DNA of 5,316 nucleotides from Ignavibacteriota bacterium (GTDB lineage Bacteria > Bacteroidota > Ignavibacteria > Tepidaquicellales > Tepidaquicellaceae): positions 9,749-15,064 of the forward strand of contig PMIW01000043.1 in NCBI GenBank assembly GCA_003158365.1. Reading direction: 5' to 3'. The position numbers and the translations under genes were made by a program. Shown here one piece after another: positions 3,371-5,316 of the stretch. Under the pieces are notes generated by a model, which worked only from the letters and a program-made list of their open reading frames with translations, was not told the DNA's origin and ran no database searches. Position 1 is the first letter of the stretch. The number at the start of each line of letters is the position of its first letter.

Positions 3371-5316
3371 ATGAAATACGAACATTTAGAAATCGAGAAG
3401 AAATGGCAGGAATACTGGCTTAAGAATAAGACTTTTAAAACACCTGACATAGAGAAAATAGACAAATCGAAACCGAAGTATTATATACTCGATATGCTCC
3501 CCTATCCGAGCGGAGACGGCCTGCATGTGGGGCATCCGGAAGGATACACGGCAACGGATATTATTTCGAGATTTAAGAGAATGAAGGGTTTTAACGTCTT
3601 GCACCCGATGGGATGGGACGCATTTGGACTGCCTGCTGAGCAATTTGCAATTAAAAAAGAAATCAATCCGAAAATCGGAGTCGAAGAATGCGTTATAAGA
3701 TTCAGAAGCCAGCTTCAGTCACTTGGATTTTCATACGACTGGGACAGGGAAATAAACACGACAGACGAAAAATATTACAAGTGGACTCAGTGGATGTTCC
3801 TGAAAGTTTTCAATTCATACTTCGATGAAAAAGAAAAAAAAGCAAAACCAATTTCTGAGCTTAACATTCCTGAAGGATTATCAGAAAAAGAAAAATATGA
3901 TTACGTAAATTCACAGCGGCTTGCATTTATTTCGGAATCACCTGTCAACTGGTGCCCGGAACTCGGTACAGTCCTAGCGAATGAAGAAGTGCCAGAACAG
4001 ATTGAAAAGGGTTTTACGGTTGTAAGACGTCCGATGAAACAATGGAAACTGAGGATTACTAAATATGCACAAAGACTTCTGGAAGAACTTGAATCTGTAA
4101 ACTGGCCGCTTAGCGTTAAGAAACTTCAGACAAACTGGATTGGCAGAAGCGAAGGCGCAATAGTTAAGTTTAAAGTAAGGAGTCGGAGCGGAGCGGAAAT
4201 CCCGATTCATCGGGATGAAATAATTGAAAGAGAGTTAGAAGTATTTACAACGAGACCTGATACATTATTCGGCGCAACTTATATGGTACTTGCACCTGAG
4301 CATAAATTAATCAATGAAATAACGACTGACAGTCACAAAGAAAAAATTAAAAAATACATCGAAGAAGCATCCAGAAAATCCGATCTGGAAAGAACCGAAC
4401 TGGCAAAAAACAAGACTGGCGAATTCACGGGGGCTTACGCAATCAATCCTGTTAATCAAAAAGAAATTCCAATCTGGATTTCCGATTATGTATTGACAAG
4501 CTATGGTACTGGAGCGATTATGAGCGTACCGGGGCACGATGAGCGCGATATGGAATTCGCTCTGAAATTCAAGCTTGAAATTATTCCGGTCGTAATACCG
4601 GAAAAATTCAAAGATGCGGGAATTAAGAAAATTAAATCCGATGACGGTTCGGAAATAATTATAACAGGCAAAGCACTTCATACATTAAACGGAGATACAA
4701 AAGAATTTGGAAATTTCCTTGCAGATACAATAAACGGTAAAATCTGTTTTACAGAGGAAGGTTACAGCATAAATTCAGGTTTTATAAGCGGACTTCCAAC
4801 AAAAGATGCCATTGCAAAGATGAATAAATGGCTCGAAGAAAAAGGTCTCGGAAAGAAAAGTATTAATTTCAAATTAAGAGACTGGTTGTTTTCGAGGCAA
4901 AGATACTGGGGTGAACCGTTCCCGATTGTTCACTTCGAAGACGGCACATATAAAGCGCTGGATGAAAGTGAATTACCCGTAACCTTGCCTGAAGTAAAAT
5001 CTTACAAGGCATCGGGTACCGGTGAATCGCCTCTTGCAGCAATTCCGGAATGGGTTAATACTACCGATAAGGAAACAGGAAAACCCGTTAAACGCGAGAC
5101 CAATACAATGCCGCAGTGGGCAGGCTCGTGCTGGTATTACTTAAGATACATCGACCCGTTTAACGATAAAATTTTCTGCGACAAGGGAAAAGATAATTAC
5201 TGGATGCCTGTTGATTTATATATCGGCGGTGCGGAGCACGCAGTTTTGCATTTGCTTTATGCGAGATTCTGGCATAAAGTATTATTTGATCTGGGATATG
5301 TAAGCCACAACGAACC
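3371..5316 (+). CDS. leuS: Leucyl-tRNA synthetase (5' part, cut by the window end)
   Basis: LeuRS charges tRNA-Leu with leucine in the cytoplasm and edits mischarged amino acids. The window holds 648 complete codons plus two bases (a proline whatever follows); most bacterial LeuRS have 800-950 residues. The frame is open throughout. Visible parts are PYPSGDGLHVGHPEGY with the HIGH-type motif HVGH at 52-55, and HPMGWDAFGLPAEQFAI. An extended lysine- and glutamate-rich segment occupies about 152-190, before the VNWCP at 192-196. The CP1 editing domain has TTRPDT at 293-298 and GTGAIMSVPGHDERD at 379-393, where D393 matches the universal aspartate that anchors the amino group. The Rossmann fold resumes with RDWLFSRQRYWGEP at 503-516 and YIGGAEHAVLH at 617-627. 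KMSKS and the anticodon-binding domain lie past the edge. The ATG at 3371 fits the family N-terminus (MKYEH-x2-IEKKWQEYW). Residues 270-283 look like an insertion encoded by a palindromic element. Confidence 0.98.
   Translation, partial: MKYEHLEIEKKWQEYWLKNKTFKTPDIEKIDKSKPKYYILDMLPYPSGDGLHVGHPEGYTATDIISRFKRMKGFNVLHPMGWDAFGLPAEQFAIKKEINPKIGVEECVIRFRSQLQSLGFSYDWDREINTTDEKYYKWTQWMFLKVFNSYFDEKEKKAKPISELNIPEGLSEKEKYDYVNSQRLAFISESPVNWCPELGTVLANEEVPEQIEKGFTVVRRPMKQWKLRITKYAQRLLEELESVNWPLSVKKLQTNWIGRSEGAIVKFKVRSRSGAEIPIHRDEIIERELEVFTTRPDTLFGATYMVLAPEHKLINEITTDSHKEKIKKYIEEASRKSDLERTELAKNKTGEFTGAYAINPVNQKEIPIWISDYVLTSYGTGAIMSVPGHDERDMEFALKFKLEIIPVVIPEKFKDAGIKKIKSDDGSEIIITGKALHTLNGDTKEFGNFLADTINGKICFTEEGYSINSGFISGLPTKDAIAKMNKWLEEKGLGKKSINFKLRDWLFSRQRYWGEPFPIVHFEDGTYKALDESELPVTLPEVKSYKASGTGESPLAAIPEWVNTTDKETGKPVKRETNTMPQWAGSCWYYLRYIDPFNDKIFCDKGKDNYWMPVDLYIGGAEHAVLHLLYARFWHKVLFDLGYVSHNE
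4178..4219 (+). repeat. Palindromic mini-repeat-like insertion inside leuS
   Basis: Within leuS, this stretch encodes residues 270-283 (RSRSGAEIPIHRDE). It holds a 5-base direct repeat, cggag-cggag-cgga, at 4184-4197, followed at once by the perfect inverted repeat ATCCCGAT-tc-ATCGGGAT at 4199-4216. By my count 24 of its 42 bases are G or C, visibly richer than the neighbouring coding sequence, and CGG and AGG arginine codons cluster here. The insertion is in frame and sits between IGRSEGAIVKFKV and the strand leading to TTRPDT, where other LeuRS normally have only a short loop. This looks like a mobile or duplicated palindromic element accommodated by a surface loop. Element boundaries are approximate. 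Confidence 0.6.

Noticed and set aside
4178..4219. Frameshift or pseudogene in leuS caused by the insertion
   Set aside because: The inserted stretch is a multiple of three, the frame stays open, and all later editing and catalytic motifs are in frame.
3386..4681. Several minus-strand open frames within leuS (3386-3643, 3974-4210, 4307-4681)
   Set aside because: They are antisense to continuous, motif-rich LeuS coding sequence and have no family features.

Overview
The window is AT-rich bacterial DNA carrying conserved housekeeping genes. Several things point to the Bacteroidota/Chlorobiota/Ignavibacteriota group, with an Ignavibacteria-like organism as my best guess. These are a bacillithiol-pathway deacetylase, a stand-alone PolB-type exonuclease, a LeuS of the kind found in that group, almost no Shine-Dalgarno sequences, and intergenic DNA filled with very short repeats. 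The assignment is an inference from gene content and style; no marker gene for taxonomy is present.

The left half (1-2654) is a leftward gene train, read on the minus strand in the order bshB1, exonuclease, ybaB, recR, then the first 22 codons of a probable SAM-dependent methyltransferase cut off by the window edge. The spacings are 25, about 26, 84 and 77 bases, so co-transcription is plausible at least for the first three. RecR and YbaB/EbfC are a classic recombination-repair and nucleoid pair. The exonuclease, with all three exonuclease motifs intact, sits where dnaX often lies in other bacteria. BshB1 makes the glucosaminyl-malate intermediate of the low-molecular-weight thiol bacillithiol.

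A 129-base divergent spacer (2655-2783) separates this train from the rightward genes. It holds two small inverted repeats and a weak Bacteroidota-style promoter for bshB1. The right half carries a HIT-family protein (2784-3236), a 134-base spacer almost entirely made of two different 9-base-period tandem arrays, and the first 648 complete codons of leuS (3371 to the window end). LeuS is intact across the window, with the HIGH-type motif HVGH and the editing-domain motifs present; the KMSKS region lies beyond the edge.

The two most interesting signals are (1) a roughly 42-base, GC-richer, in-frame segment with a perfect 8-base inverted repeat inserted at the entrance of the LeuS editing domain, which looks like a palindromic mini-repeat lodged inside an essential gene, and (2) the two 9-base-period arrays directly upstream of leuS, the second of which ends 2 bases before the start codon. 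I see no CRISPR array, transposase, tRNA or rRNA gene, and no defence system.
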